Origin: Acidimicrobiaceae bacterium
GTDB taxonomy: Bacteria > Actinomycetota > Acidimicrobiia > Acidimicrobiales > RAAP-2
DNA length: 53,576 bases
Assembly (NCBI GenBank): GCA_003138895.1
Contig: PLHJ01000018.1
Location: forward strand, 512-54,087
Direction: 5' to 3'
The notes beneath the pieces were generated by a model. The model was not told the origin of the DNA and ran no database searches. It worked only from the letters and a program-made list of their open reading frames with translations. The position numbers and the translations under genes are program-made. Numbering within the stretch: the stretch's first letter is position 1; each line of letters opens with the position of its first letter. This document shows, piece after piece, positions 42,554 to 53,531 of the stretch.

Positions 42554-43585
42554 GTGGCGTATGACCTGGATGCCGACGATCGAATCGATCCGAGAGTAAA
42601 GGGATTTTTAAAACTCTTACCGGATGAACCAGCCAAGGACGTGAAGGACCGAGAACAAATACTTGCTATGGCCTCGTCGCCTTCTGGCCTGCAAAGTGCC
42701 CTCGAAATGGAACAATTAACCGAGGTCTGTGACGACGAGACTATTGCCCCTTCTAAAGGTCTTCGATTCGCTACTCACGAAGTGAAGTCAAAACCAGACG
42801 GCAACACAATCTTGCTGCAAGTCATTCGTCCCGATAATGACGAAACACTTCCGTGCGTCTATTACATCCACGGCGGCGGTATGGCGTCGCTGTCGAGTTT
42901 TTATGGGAACTACCGCGCGTGGGGCCGAGTCATTGCTTCAAAGGGTGTTGCCGTTGTCATGGTGGAGTTTCGAAATTCCGTCATTCCATCGAAGGTCCCC
43001 CAGGTCGCACCCTATCCCGCGGGCCTGAATGACTGCGTTTCTGGTCTCAAGTGGACTCACGACAACGCAGCCTCGTTGAACATTGATCCTAAGAAAATTG
43101 TTGTTGCCGGTGAAAGCGGCGGTGGCAATCTGACTCTGGCTACTGGGCTGAAACTGAAGAGGGAAGGCTCGCTTGATTTGGTAAAAGGTCTGTACGCGCT
43201 TTGCCCATATATCGCAGGACACTGGCCTGATGATCGACTTCCGTCGTCGTACGAGAACGATGGAATTTTTCTGAATCTTCACAGCAACTGGGGAGCCATG
43301 TCCTACGGCATCGACGCCTTCAAGGCAGGTGACCCTTTGGCGTGGCCGCTCTTTGCTACCAAAGAGGACGTCGAAGGATTTCCACCCACGGTGATCAGCG
43401 TGAATGAGTGCGACCCGCTGCGAGACGAGGGCATTGCTTTTTATCGTTTGTTGTTGTCAGCTGGTGTCGCGGCTCGCGGCCGCGTTGTTCTTGGAACGAT
43501 GCACGGAGCAGAAGTAGTGGTCATCGTGACACCGGAGATAAGTCACGACACTGCGCGCGACATCGCCGCATTTGCTCTCTCGTAA
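42554..43585 (+). CDS. HSL-family (lipase/esterase type IV) alpha/beta hydrolase
   Basis: The 343-residue hydrolase shows the oxyanion motif YYIHGGGM (about residue 104), the nucleophile elbow GESGGGN (usual GDSAGG), acid region VNECDPLRDEG and a C-terminal MHGAE histidine. These fit carboxylesterases of the hormone-sensitive-lipase family. The mutated elbow keeps the serine, so activity is likely; the substrate is unknown. GTG 42554 is the start. Cytoplasmic: no signal peptide. Confidence 0.88.
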   Translation: MAYDLDADDRIDPRVKGFLKLLPDEPAKDVKDREQILAMASSPSGLQSALEMEQLTEVCDDETIAPSKGLRFATHEVKSKPDGNTILLQVIRPDNDETLPCVYYIHGGGMASLSSFYGNYRAWGRVIASKGVAVVMVEFRNSVIPSKVPQVAPYPAGLNDCVSGLKWTHDNAASLNIDPKKIVVAGESGGGNLTLATGLKLKREGSLDLVKGLYALCPYIAGHWPDDRLPSSYENDGIFLNLHSNWGAMSYGIDAFKAGDPLAWPLFATKEDVEGFPPTVISVNECDPLRDEGIAFYRLLLSAGVAARGRVVLGTMHGAEVVVIVTPEISHDTARDIAAFALS

Positions 43586-43624
43586 GGGCGAATGCTGAAC
43601 GATTCGTAGCACCACGAACGTCCC

Positions 43625-43630
43625 TACAGT
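43625..43630 (+). promoter_or_regulatory. Putative leaderless -10 hexamer
   Basis: TACAGT ends 6 bases before the GTG at 43637. Confidence 0.5.
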
Positions 43631-43636
43631 GACCAC

Positions 43637-44023
43637 GTGCACAATCGATGGTCATTAGCGGCTCCCGTGCCAATTCTTGATGGACTTACCGTCATGGTGT
43701 TCGTCATCATTGGACGAGCAAATCATCACCACGGCGAAAACGTCGGTGGCGTTCTTTCAACGCTGTGGCCCTTCGCTCTCGGTGTGATTGTCGGATGGAC
43801 CGTGCTTATTGGTAAGAAGCAGTCGGGTCGTTCACTTCGCAACGGAGTTGTCGTGATGTTGAGCACGGTGGCCATTGGCATGGTGCTTCGCGTGGTGTCG
43901 GGACAGGGAACGGCCTTTGCCTTTATTATCGTGGCGCTGTTGTTCTTGGGAGCCGTCATGGTTGGTTGGCGACTCGTGTTGCTGCGCCTCGAGCGGCAAA
44001 AGCGGACTTCGCCGTCTCGCTGA
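43637..44023 (+). CDS. DUF3054 membrane protein
   Basis: The 128-residue protein has four hydrophobic segments and the DUF3054 features: LDGLTVMVFVIIGRANHHH near residue 14, WPFALGVIVGWT and a central GMVLRVVSGQGTAFAFIIVA. The family is common in actinobacteria and haloarchaea and has no known role. GTG 43637 is supported by the leaderless hexamer. Confidence 0.85.
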   Translation: MHNRWSLAAPVPILDGLTVMVFVIIGRANHHHGENVGGVLSTLWPFALGVIVGWTVLIGKKQSGRSLRNGVVVMLSTVAIGMVLRVVSGQGTAFAFIIVALLFLGAVMVGWRLVLLRLERQKRTSPSR

Positions 44024-44134
44024 TCGAATGAGCCTGTTCTTATCATCGCGCCGTTGTCGAACAGGACCGCTCTTGCAAGGATGGATACTGCTGAAGCATT
44101 CTCCGGTGCAGCTGCGCGATAAAGGAGAGTACCG

Positions 44135-44569
44135 ATGAAACGAGCAGAAATTCGAGCACGCTTAAGCAGGGTGCTTCGTTGGTTTGGCGATCAAACGTCG
44201 CGAGCGGGCGTCGCTGCACTCGTAGCCGTAGTGGTAGTGGCCTTCTTAATTGCATTGGCGGTTGAGGGTAATCCACAAAACTGGGATCGAGACTTTGAAG
44301 TAGCCGCCGCAGCGATCACGCTCATCATGCTGTTTGTGATTCAGCACACACAGAGTCACCAACAAATTGCGACTCAGTTGAAACTTGACGAACTCATTCG
44401 TTCTTCGCCTGAGGCTGATGACTTGCTCGTACACATTGAGCGAGCGCCCGACGAAGAAATCAACGAGCGTGAGCAGGATCAAATTGCCCACCACGAAGCG
44501 CTTCGAGACGATGACAGCGACTCAGGGACTGACGCGAACGATGACGCTGTCTCCGGGGACAAGAAGTAA
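44135..44569 (+). CDS. Low-affinity iron permease family protein
   Basis: The 144-residue protein has two helices (about residues 26-43 and 53-70) and the family core ITLIMLFVIQHTQSHQQIATQLKLDELI (usual FVIQNTQNRD..A.QLKLDELI). An acidic, disordered tail (DDDSDSGTDANDDAVSGDKK) follows. The family is named from yeast Fet4, but bacterial short forms are unproven as iron transporters. AAAGGAG supports ATG 44135. Its last 48 bases overlap the end of the convergent GH13 gene. Confidence 0.82.
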   Translation: MKRAEIRARLSRVLRWFGDQTSRAGVAALVAVVVVAFLIALAVEGNPQNWDRDFEVAAAAITLIMLFVIQHTQSHQQIATQLKLDELIRSSPEADDLLVHIERAPDEEINEREQDQIAHHEALRDDDSDSGTDANDDAVSGDKK

Positions 44570-46051
44570 TTGACCCGAGGCCGGAACTTTCACGCCGCTG
44601 CTCGAGAGCAGCCACGTCGAACCCGGTAAAAATGTAATGGGTCGAGGCTCTTTAGCAAAGTTGATATAGACGTCGACAACCTCGTCACTGCTCTCGCGCC
44701 GATAATGCAGAACGCCATTGTCGTCGCGAAGTTCGTTGAGCGAACCTTGTCGAAGGGCCGTCGATGCTTTTCGAATACTAAGCAAACTTCGTACAAAGTT
44801 CAGCATTGACGCCGAGTCGTGCTCTTGGGTTTCCACGGAAAAGTCATTTGGTCGCTCGGCAAAGGGCAACCATGGATCCGAAGGCCAACCGTGCAGTCGT
44901 TCATTTGTCCAAGGAAGCGGGGCGCGACAGGGATCACGAAGACCGGGATCTACCACACGCTCGGGTGGAATGATTGCGTCTTCCAGCCCCAGTTCTTCGC
45001 CGGCGTAGAGAAACGGTGTTCCTCTAAGTGTCAGAACCAAGATGGCCGCCGATCGCGTCTTCATCGGATCACCGTCGAGTCGTGACGCTATTCGTTTGTT
45101 GTCGTGATTAGAAAGCGTCCAGGTCGGCCACGCGCCAACGGCGTTGTGTGACGATTCGGTGCGGGTGATGGTCTCCACCCACGACGCGGCTCGCCATGGC
45201 GTAAACAACGACGCGAAGTTGAAGGACATATGCAGTTCGTCAGCCTGACCGTAATACGTCGCCACGACCTCAGGATCGAGCAAGTACACCTCGCCAACGG
45301 ATGTGCGCTCTCCGTCGAACTCCTCGAGAACTTTTCGAATGCCCTTCAAATACACATGAGCTTCGGGTCGGTCATTTAAGGGCACGTGACCAATGGCGAC
45401 GAGGTCTTCGGGGTCATCGGGCATGGCGGGGTCTTTACCAATGAGGTGCACCACGTCCATGCGAAATCCATCAATACCTCGTCGCAGCCAAAAACGTAGC
45501 GTCTCGGCCATCGCGTCTCGAACATCGATGTTGGCCCAGTTGAGATCAGGCTGCTCAGGCAAAAAGCAATGGAGGTAGAACTGACCTGTTTCGTCGTCGA
45601 GCGTCCAGGCTGGTTGGTCGCTCCACGAACGCAACCAGTTATTTGGGAGTTTGCCGTCGGACGTTGGTTCTTTCCAGACGTACCAGTCCCGCTTGGGATT
45701 TGTCCTTGACGATCGAGCTTCTTGGAACCAAGGGTGATCACTCGACGTGTGGTTGGGCACCCAGTCCAAGATCACGTGGATGCCAGCCTCGTGGGCCTTC
45801 GCAATAATCTGATCGAAGTCGTCAAGCGTGCCAAAGAGCGGGTCAACATCGCAGTAATCCGAAATGTCGTAACTGAAATCGCGCATCGGGGAGGGATATA
45901 TGGGCGTGATCCATAGCGCGTCCACGCCAAGCCAGGCGAGGTACGGCATCTTCTTAAGGATGCCGCCGAGGTCGCCAACGCCATCACCGTCGGTGTCGAG
46001 AAACGAGCGGGGATAAATCTGATAAAAAACGGCGTCGTGCCACCAAGTCAT
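44522..46051 (-). CDS. GH13 alpha-glucosidase (oligo-1,6-glucosidase/trehalose-type family)
   Basis: The 509-residue enzyme hydrolyses alpha-glucosides. Conserved GH13 regions: DWVPNHTSSDHPWF, GFRMDVVHLIGK (nucleophile Asp), TSVGEVYLLDPE (acid Glu) and TLSNHDNKRIAS (Asp). QIYPRSFLDTDGDGVGDLGGI at the N-terminus, with a calcium-like DxDxDG loop, is typical of the oligo-1,6-glucosidase subgroup. ATG 46051 is chosen over GTG 46060 because TAACGT lies 7 bases before it. No signal peptide, so a cytoplasmic substrate such as a maltooligosaccharide or isomaltose is likely. Confidence 0.93.
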   Translation of the reverse strand: MTWWHDAVFYQIYPRSFLDTDGDGVGDLGGILKKMPYLAWLGVDALWITPIYPSPMRDFSYDISDYCDVDPLFGTLDDFDQIIAKAHEAGIHVILDWVPNHTSSDHPWFQEARSSRTNPKRDWYVWKEPTSDGKLPNNWLRSWSDQPAWTLDDETGQFYLHCFLPEQPDLNWANIDVRDAMAETLRFWLRRGIDGFRMDVVHLIGKDPAMPDDPEDLVAIGHVPLNDRPEAHVYLKGIRKVLEEFDGERTSVGEVYLLDPEVVATYYGQADELHMSFNFASLFTPWRAASWVETITRTESSHNAVGAWPTWTLSNHDNKRIASRLDGDPMKTRSAAILVLTLRGTPFLYAGEELGLEDAIIPPERVVDPGLRDPCRAPLPWTNERLHGWPSDPWLPFAERPNDFSVETQEHDSASMLNFVRSLLSIRKASTALRQGSLNELRDDNGVLHYRRESSDEVVDVYINFAKEPRPITFLPGSTWLLSSSGVKVPASGQLLLVPGDSVIVRVSP

Positions 46052-46058
46052 GAAAGAC

Positions 46059-46064
46059 ACGTTA
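46059..46064 (-). promoter_or_regulatory. Putative leaderless -10 hexamer
   Basis: TAACGT on the - strand ends 7 bases before the ATG at 46051. Confidence 0.45.
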
Positions 46065-46102
46065 GTGAGTGGCGACGCGAGAACCCGAACGGTGGGGGAG
46101 CG

Positions 46103-46987
46103 TTAGCTCAGGACGCGTCGCTTGAAATTACGAAGGCCAATCGTTAGAAACGTGACGCAAAAGCCAATCAGCACCGGATAGATGATGTACAGGTGCATGT
46201 GGGGAATGCCCGTGAACGCAGCGCGCATGCCCTCGTTGACGTAAATAAGGGGATTGATGAGCACCAAGGTTTGTAGCCAGTGGAAGCCACCAATCTTTAC
46301 CGGTGCGAGTCTGGTCCACTGGTAGTACGTACCGCCCAGAAAGGTAATTGGCAAGACGACAAAGCTAAACATCAATCCAATGTTGCGCGGCTCAAAGGAC
46401 GTGCCGAGCACGAGCCCGAGCGATGTCATGGCAATGCAGGCGAGGGGGACCATCGTCAAAATGATGAGCCAGTGCAACGACAGTTGCGCCTCGACGCCGC
46501 GAGCGTGCACGAACGACGCAATCGGCAACACAATTGCCGCGGAAATCAGTCCCTGAATTGCACCGCCAATAACTTTCTCAATGGCCACGAGCCAAATAGG
46601 ACACGGTGCTTGCACCCGGTCTTCGATTTCACGCGTGAAGCCAAATTCTTGGGCCATTTGCAGCGCGACGGACTGGACACCTTGGAACATGATGGAAATA
46701 CCAACGACACCTGCCACGAGCACCGTGGCAAAAACGGTTTCGCTTGAACTACCCGCGCCGCCTCCACCAATTGACTGGCCGATTTTGGGAAATACGAAAA
46801 GGAAAACGAAGCAGAGAAGAAACGGTTGCACGACGGTGCGAATGACGAACTCTCGAAAGTTCTTTCCGAGTACGACAAGGTCGCGAAGGAGAAGTGCGGC
46901 GAGCGCCGTGCGGCTTGATTGAAAGGCCGTGCGGGTCGGATGAAGTTCGACGGTGCGAGGTGAGTGGGTAACGGCGTTGGTGCTCAT
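46103..46987 (-). CDS. ABC-2-type exporter permease
   Basis: The 294-residue protein has six hydrophobic segments with a long polar N-terminus. SFVVLPITFLGGTYYQWTRLAPV and VLINPLIYVNEGMRAAF form the usual ABC-2 C-terminal region. The first loop holds GGGGAGSSSETVFATVLVAG. It overlaps the ATPase gene as ATGA and should form a dimeric exporter with it. The substrate is unknown. Confidence 0.9.
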   Translation of the reverse strand: MSTNAVTHSPRTVELHPTRTAFQSSRTALAALLLRDLVVLGKNFREFVIRTVVQPFLLCFVFLFVFPKIGQSIGGGGAGSSSETVFATVLVAGVVGISIMFQGVQSVALQMAQEFGFTREIEDRVQAPCPIWLVAIEKVIGGAIQGLISAAIVLPIASFVHARGVEAQLSLHWLIILTMVPLACIAMTSLGLVLGTSFEPRNIGLMFSFVVLPITFLGGTYYQWTRLAPVKIGGFHWLQTLVLINPLIYVNEGMRAAFTGIPHMHLYIIYPVLIGFCVTFLTIGLRNFKRRVLS

Positions 46988-47985
46988 TCGTCTCGCAGTT
47001 CCTTACCGGTCAAGTTGATAAACACGGTCTCGAGTGACGGCTCTGCGACAGAAATGTCGGCGACTTCAAAATTCTCTCGTTCGGCGGCAGTGACCACGCG
47101 CCCCACGATGCGGTCAGCACTCTTTACATGTAGCTCGACACCGTCATCGGTTTGTCGCACGTTCACGACGCCCGTCACGCCTTGTTCTAAGACGCTCGCT
47201 AGTCGTGCTTGGTCGCCTGTCGCCTTCACGGTTACTACGGTGTCAACGCCCACGCTCTTCGTGAGTTCTTCGGAAGTACCGAGAGCCAGAATTTTTCCGT
47301 GGTCCATGATTGCCACGCGGCCACAGAGTTCTTCGGCTTCTTCCATGTAGTGAGTGGTCAAGAGAATGGTTTGTCCGGCGCCGTTCAGCTCACGAAGCAC
47401 GTCCCACAAGGCGAGTCGACTTTGTGGATCAAGACCGGCGGTGGGTTCATCCATAAAGAGAACGGCTGGTCGATGGAATATGGCGCGGGCGACCATCAGG
47501 CGCTGTGCCATGCCTCCCGAAAGTGCGTAGACGGAGGCCTTGGCCCACTTCGATAACTGGAATTGTTCGAGCAGAGCGTCGGAAATTTCGCGCGACTCAC
47601 TCGCGCCAATGCCAAAGAGGCGCCCATGAAAATAGAGGTTCTCCCAAACGTTCAGTTGTCGGTCCAGCGTGTTGGTCTGGGACACAACGCCAATAAGTTG
47701 TTTGGCGAGAGCCGGGTGTGCCACGACATCGATGCCGGCCACGAACGCGTGACCCGACGTGGGAATAACTCGCGTCGTGAGCATTCCCGCGGTGGTCGTC
47801 TTTCCGGCGCCGTTGGGTCCGAGTAATCCAAAAATCTCTCCCGCGTTCACCGAGAGGTTCAGACCGTCGACGGCTTTCATGTCGACGCCGCCGTAGACCT
47901 TGGTGAGTTCTTCGGTTCGAATAATGGCGTCACCAGCGGTCACGTCACTGCGTGATGCGTCAGTCGTCAGGGAACTTGAGGTCAC
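46984..47985 (-). CDS. ABC exporter ATP-binding protein
   Basis: The ATPase has Walker A GLLGPNGAGKTTTAGML, signature ALSGGMAQRLMVAR, Walker B VLFMDEPTAGLDPQ and TTHYMEEAEELCG, then a C-terminal extension ending EPSLETVFINLTGKELRD. It pairs with the permease that overlaps its end. GTG 47985 (333 residues) is preferred to the longest reading from 48069, because TAGAGT lies 7 bases before it and the upstream extension is non-conserved. Confidence 0.93.
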   Translation of the reverse strand: MTSSSLTTDASRSDVTAGDAIIRTEELTKVYGGVDMKAVDGLNLSVNAGEIFGLLGPNGAGKTTTAGMLTTRVIPTSGHAFVAGIDVVAHPALAKQLIGVVSQTNTLDRQLNVWENLYFHGRLFGIGASESREISDALLEQFQLSKWAKASVYALSGGMAQRLMVARAIFHRPAVLFMDEPTAGLDPQSRLALWDVLRELNGAGQTILLTTHYMEEAEELCGRVAIMDHGKILALGTSEELTKSVGVDTVVTVKATGDQARLASVLEQGVTGVVNVRQTDDGVELHVKSADRIVGRVVTAAERENFEVADISVAEPSLETVFINLTGKELRDE

Positions 47986-47992
47986 GCCTCTT

Positions 47993-47998
47993 ACTCTA
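47993..47998 (-). promoter_or_regulatory. Putative leaderless -10 hexamer
   Basis: TAGAGT on the - strand ends 7 bases before the GTG at 47985. Confidence 0.45.
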
Positions 47999-48089
47999 TT
48001 GGTCGAGTCGTAACCGAGACCATGGCGCATTCGCATTCTGTGAGAACGAACGACGAAACCCGAATGCACGACTGGAGGGTTCCCTGTGC

Positions 48090-48482
48090 TTGACTGAATT
48101 GGTGAAGTTCGTGCGCCTGGCCTTTGTTGCCGCGTTGATCGTTGCGCTTATTCCTATCGCCATTTTGTCGAAGGGTGTTGCGCTCGAGAGCATTTCACCG
48201 GTTCCTTGTACGCCGTCAGCATTGATTGCCGGTTTCAATGCAACGTCGCCACCGTCGTCGACCAACACGGGACTCTTTGGCATCGTGAAATACGACTGCG
48301 TCGACAACTGGGCTTTTATTTGGGGCAACGCGGGTGAGGACATGACGAATTACTTCGGCATCACTGTGTTGTCGCATTTCGACACCGCTCGACAATTGTG
48401 GTTGCCGGCGAATCGGGCGACGTACTGCAAAGCCAACTTGTTGCCTCGGGCAATTTATTTGGGCGCCTGTTTTTCTAATTAA
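48090..48482 (+). CDS. Small secreted or anchored protein of unknown function
   Basis: The product of about 130 residues begins LTELVKFVRLAFVAALIVALIPIAIL, a signal or anchor sequence, followed by an outer domain with four cysteines (PCTPSAL, YDCVDNW, TYCKANL, GACFSN) that could form two disulfides. The start is uncertain: TTG 48090 and GTG 48102 both follow a GGAGGG at 48075-48080. I recognise no family. Its stop overlaps that of the convergent DUF1295 gene as TTAA. Confidence 0.6.
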   Translation: MTELVKFVRLAFVAALIVALIPIAILSKGVALESISPVPCTPSALIAGFNATSPPSSTNTGLFGIVKYDCVDNWAFIWGNAGEDMTNYFGITVLSHFDTARQLWLPANRATYCKANLLPRAIYLGACFSN

Positions 48483-49342
48483 GGTGTCGGTTCGATATTC
48501 GACACGGGCAATTGCTTAGGTGGCCATGGAAAAAAGTCACTGGTTGAAGCAACGTAATCGAGATAGCCTTGGCGCGTTTTTTTCAACTTCGCTTCAAGGA
48601 GGGGTTTGCCCGACACGGACGTCAACAACTTGGTCATGGCGAAGGGGCTCAGTACCATCAGTAACCCCCAACCGCTCGCAGCGGCAATTAGGAAGGCTCC
48701 CCACCAAAAGAGGGCGTCGCCGAAGTAGTTCGGGTGGCGCGAATAGTGCCAGAGGCCGCGGTTCATTGTCTGTGCCTGGGAAGCGCTATCTCGTAAAAAC
48801 CGGCGCAGTTGCCAGTCGCTCAGTGCTTCGATCGAAAGTCCTTTGACGGCGACGACCGCTCCAACAAGGAGAACAAGCAGATTGGCCGAGGGCATAAAGG
48901 CAATCCACTGCAGCGTGAGTGAAACAAACCACAACAGTCCCGCCTGTAGGAGATAGATCCATCGGATGGCGTACCACGTTTGATTTTTGCCCTTCGCGCG
49001 ACGAAGGATCATCACGTAGCGCAGGTCCTCACCGCCCTTACGTTGGCGAAGCGCCAGATGTCCGGAGAGTCGAATACTCCATACCGCAACGATGATGAGC
49101 GTAAGCATGCGAGCAAGCAACACGTGGGGTTGCGATGACCACCACGGCGAAGCGTCCGAATGTGACCACGCGTCTGAGACCAACAAACATTCGGCGTAGA
49201 TAAAGAGGAAGCCAAGCCCCCAGAACACGTCGACGATGGCGTGACGATGCAACAAACGACCAATTGCGAACGCGAGCGCTAGCCAGACAACGGCGCTGAG
49301 CGCGGCGAGAGGCATGTTGAGAAAGAAGGCGGTGGTGTGCAC
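48479..49342 (-). CDS. DUF1295 / steroid 5-alpha-reductase-like membrane protein
   Basis: The 287-residue protein has six or seven helices and the family end motif GLWHYSRHPNYFGDALFWWGAFLIA, with TRQGYLDYVASTSDFFPWPP at the C-terminus. The N-terminal DVFWGLGFLFIY is also typical. Related enzymes reduce steroid or lipid double bonds with NADPH or methylate prenyl cysteines; bacterial DUF1295 proteins have no proven substrate. GTG 49342 is the start. Confidence 0.9.
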   Translation of the reverse strand: MHTTAFFLNMPLAALSAVVWLALAFAIGRLLHRHAIVDVFWGLGFLFIYAECLLVSDAWSHSDASPWWSSQPHVLLARMLTLIIVAVWSIRLSGHLALRQRKGGEDLRYVMILRRAKGKNQTWYAIRWIYLLQAGLLWFVSLTLQWIAFMPSANLLVLLVGAVVAVKGLSIEALSDWQLRRFLRDSASQAQTMNRGLWHYSRHPNYFGDALFWWGAFLIAAASGWGLLMVLSPFAMTKLLTSVSGKPLLEAKLKKTRQGYLDYVASTSDFFPWPPKQLPVSNIEPTP

Positions 49343-49348
49343 GCGGCA

Positions 49349-49354
49349 GTTTTA
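49349..49354 (-). promoter_or_regulatory. Possible -10 of the DUF1295 gene
   Basis: TAAAAC ends 6 bases before the GTG at 49342. It lacks the final T of the usual hexamer, so support is weaker. Confidence 0.3.
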
Positions 49355-49358
49355 GCAC

Positions 49359-50716
49359 TTGGGAATTGATTTCGCTCGTTTGCCAACGAAAATCAAGGTG
49401 CGTGCCGTACGCTTGTCATTTGTGCGACGACGTGGTTTTGGCTCCCTAGCGTGGGCGTCGGCACTGGATCTCTTTGATCAGGCCACCGCCTTTGGCCGTT
49501 TGGCGTTGGTGCACGTCATCATGATGGCCGGCGACACGCTCGTGACCGTTTCTTTGGCGGGTTCACTCTTTTTCTCCGTGTCGCCCACCGAAGCAAAGAC
49601 CAAGGTGCTGTTGTATCTCTTGTTGACGGTCGCCCCCTTCGCGGTGGTGTCGCCGTTACTAGGCCCACTCATTGACCGCTCAACGAACGGACGACGCTTT
49701 CTCGTGGCCACGTCGGCGCTCGCGCGTTGTGCGCTTTGTTTTTCTATGGCCAGTCATCTCAATTCCTGGATTCTCTTTCCCGAAGCGTTCTTCGTACTCG
49801 TGGCGTCGAAGCTGTACGTGGTGACTCGTGGCGCGCTGGTGCCAGAAATGGCGCGCACCGATCAATTCCGGGAACGTTCGGCCACGGTGGACGGATCAGG
49901 ATGGCCGAGCGCCGTGCCCTCAAAAGAACGTGGCTTCGCTGGTTTCAACGCCCAGTTGACGCTACTGGGCACGATATCGGGACTACTCGCCGGTTCTATC
50001 GGGGCCGCCATTTTGAAAAGCATTGGGGCGACGAGCGTCTTGGTGTTTGCTTCGTTCGTCTTCTTGGTGGGCGTCGTGGCCAGTCTTCGCTTGCAACGGC
50101 CCGCTCCGTCGTTGCGCATTGAAGTGACTTCTATGACTGAAGTCGAACGAGACATGCAGATGCTTCGCCCTCTCGGGGACCGCGAAGTGTTATGGGGACT
50201 TTCAGCTTCGGCCATCGTACGTTTCACGGTGGGTTTTACGACGTTCTTGTTGGCCTTCGGACTTCGCCGTGAGCACGCGGCGCTCTCGTGGTACGCCTTC
50301 GCCCTTGGTATGAGCGCGGTGGGCGCCCTGATTGGTCTAGGTCTCGTCACTCGCATTCGAAACGCCGTTCCCGAATCGACATTGTTGACGTTGTCGCTCT
50401 TGGCCATTGGGCTTGGCTCGGGCGCAACGACCCTCCATCCGACGCTCGCCACGCAGGCCCTACTCGCGGGCTGGCTGGGCATTTGTGCTTCGGTGGCGCA
50501 ACCGAGTTTTGACGCCATTACACAGCGTCACGTTCCTCCCGGCGCGCAAGGTCGTACATTCGCAAGATTCGCCGTTCGTCAGCAATTGCTGTGGGTGTTG
50601 GGCGCGTTAATACCCGTCGGCATCGCGATGAGGTTTGGCACCGGTGACGCATTGGTGTCGATAATTGGTCTAGCGACCGGCCTTATTTACGGACTCGGTC
50701 GACGAATGAGTCCGGC

Positions 50717-50720
<4 letters not shown>
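49359..50720 (+). CDS. MFS transporter
   Basis: The 453-residue protein has about 10-12 hydrophobic helices and the MFS loop [23 protein letters not shown] (cf. G...DR.GRR) between helices 2 and 3. A second half begins [20 protein letters not shown]. The substrate is unknown; it resembles the MFS proteins beside lipid genes in actinobacteria. The start is uncertain: TTG 49359 or GTG 49398. Its stop overlaps that of pckG as TTAG. Confidence 0.82.
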
Positions 50721-52507
<1,787 letters not shown>

Positions 52508-52566
52508 GCTGTATTCCTCCGTGGTTGCCTCGGGGTACGACCTTAAATCACTGGCACGCCAGAGCT

Positions 52567-53520
52567 ATGCCCGCGCCTGACAACCCACCCGTTCCCCAAA
52601 GAGAACTCATCCGCCGCGAGGATGCTGTTCTAGAGCGTATCGCCGCCATCGTTGGTCGACACAGCATCCCAAAGGGTGAAGTTCACGTCGGCGACGACGC
52701 TGCCGTACTCGCTCCTTTCGTCGGGGAAACCCTTATTTCTACCGACGTCGCCGTACTCGGTATTCATCTTGATCCGGCGCTATTTCCCCTAGAAGATCTC
52801 GGCTTTAAGGCGCTGGCGTCGGCCGTCTCGGACCTGGCCGCCATGGGCGGGCGACCCCGCGCCGCCGTGGTCGCGGTGAGTTCGCCTCCCGGCACCGACC
52901 TCGAAGAGTTGCACCGGGGCATTGCTGATGCCTCGGCCATCACGCACTGCCCCGTGGTGGGGGGTGATCTCACGCGGTCGAAGGATGTGTCGGTGGCCGC
53001 GACGGTGCTCGGTGAGACACCGGGGCGAGGATCGGTGTTGCGAAGTGGTGCGAAGCCAGGTGACGTCATCTTCGTCACCGCGCCACTGGGACGTTCCTCG
53101 GCGGGACTTCGCCGTCGACGTGAAGGCGCACCACTTGATGACGCGCTCGTCGTCGCACACCGTCGACCATGGCCTCGCATCAACGAGGGTCTGGCGGCTC
53201 GCCACGCCGGCGTGCACGCCATGATGGATCTATCCGATGGGTTGGCTCTTGACTTGCATCGATTGGCGGATGCGTCCAATGTTGGTTTTCGTCTCAGCGA
53301 TATTCCAGTCGCGCCAGGCGCTACGCAAGACGAAGCCCTCAGCGGTGGCGAGGACTACGAGTTGTTAATTACCACCGCCAACATCGAGCGCCTTTATGCG
53401 ATTTATGCAAATAGGGGTTTAACGAAGCCAATCATTATTGGTGAAGTGGTAAGTGACGCGGCTGAACGAACCTGCAATGGCGGTCCGCTCGAACGGTTGG
53501 GCTGGCAACACCAGCTCTAA
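52567..53520 (+). CDS. thiL: Thiamine-monophosphate kinase
   Basis: The 317-residue enzyme phosphorylates thiamine phosphate to thiamine diphosphate. Motifs are VHVGDDAAVL (near residue 45), STDVAVLGIHLD, ALASAVSDLAAMGGRPRAAVVAVSSPP, VVGGDLTRSKDVSV and MMDLSDGLALDLHRLA with the acidic end GGEDYELL. ATG 52567 is preferred to TTG 52525 because the added residues are not conserved. No thiamine riboswitch is visible in the 60 bases before it. Confidence 0.94.
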   Translation: MPAPDNPPVPQRELIRREDAVLERIAAIVGRHSIPKGEVHVGDDAAVLAPFVGETLISTDVAVLGIHLDPALFPLEDLGFKALASAVSDLAAMGGRPRAAVVAVSSPPGTDLEELHRGIADASAITHCPVVGGDLTRSKDVSVAATVLGETPGRGSVLRSGAKPGDVIFVTAPLGRSSAGLRRRREGAPLDDALVVAHRRPWPRINEGLAARHAGVHAMMDLSDGLALDLHRLADASNVGFRLSDIPVAPGATQDEALSGGEDYELLITTANIERLYAIYANRGLTKPIIIGEVVSDAAERTCNGGPLERLGWQHQL

Positions 53521-53531
53521 GAGCGTGTGTT

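Noticed and set aside
52508-52566. Thiamine riboswitch before thiL
   Set aside because: The gap is too short and lacks the CUGAGA core.
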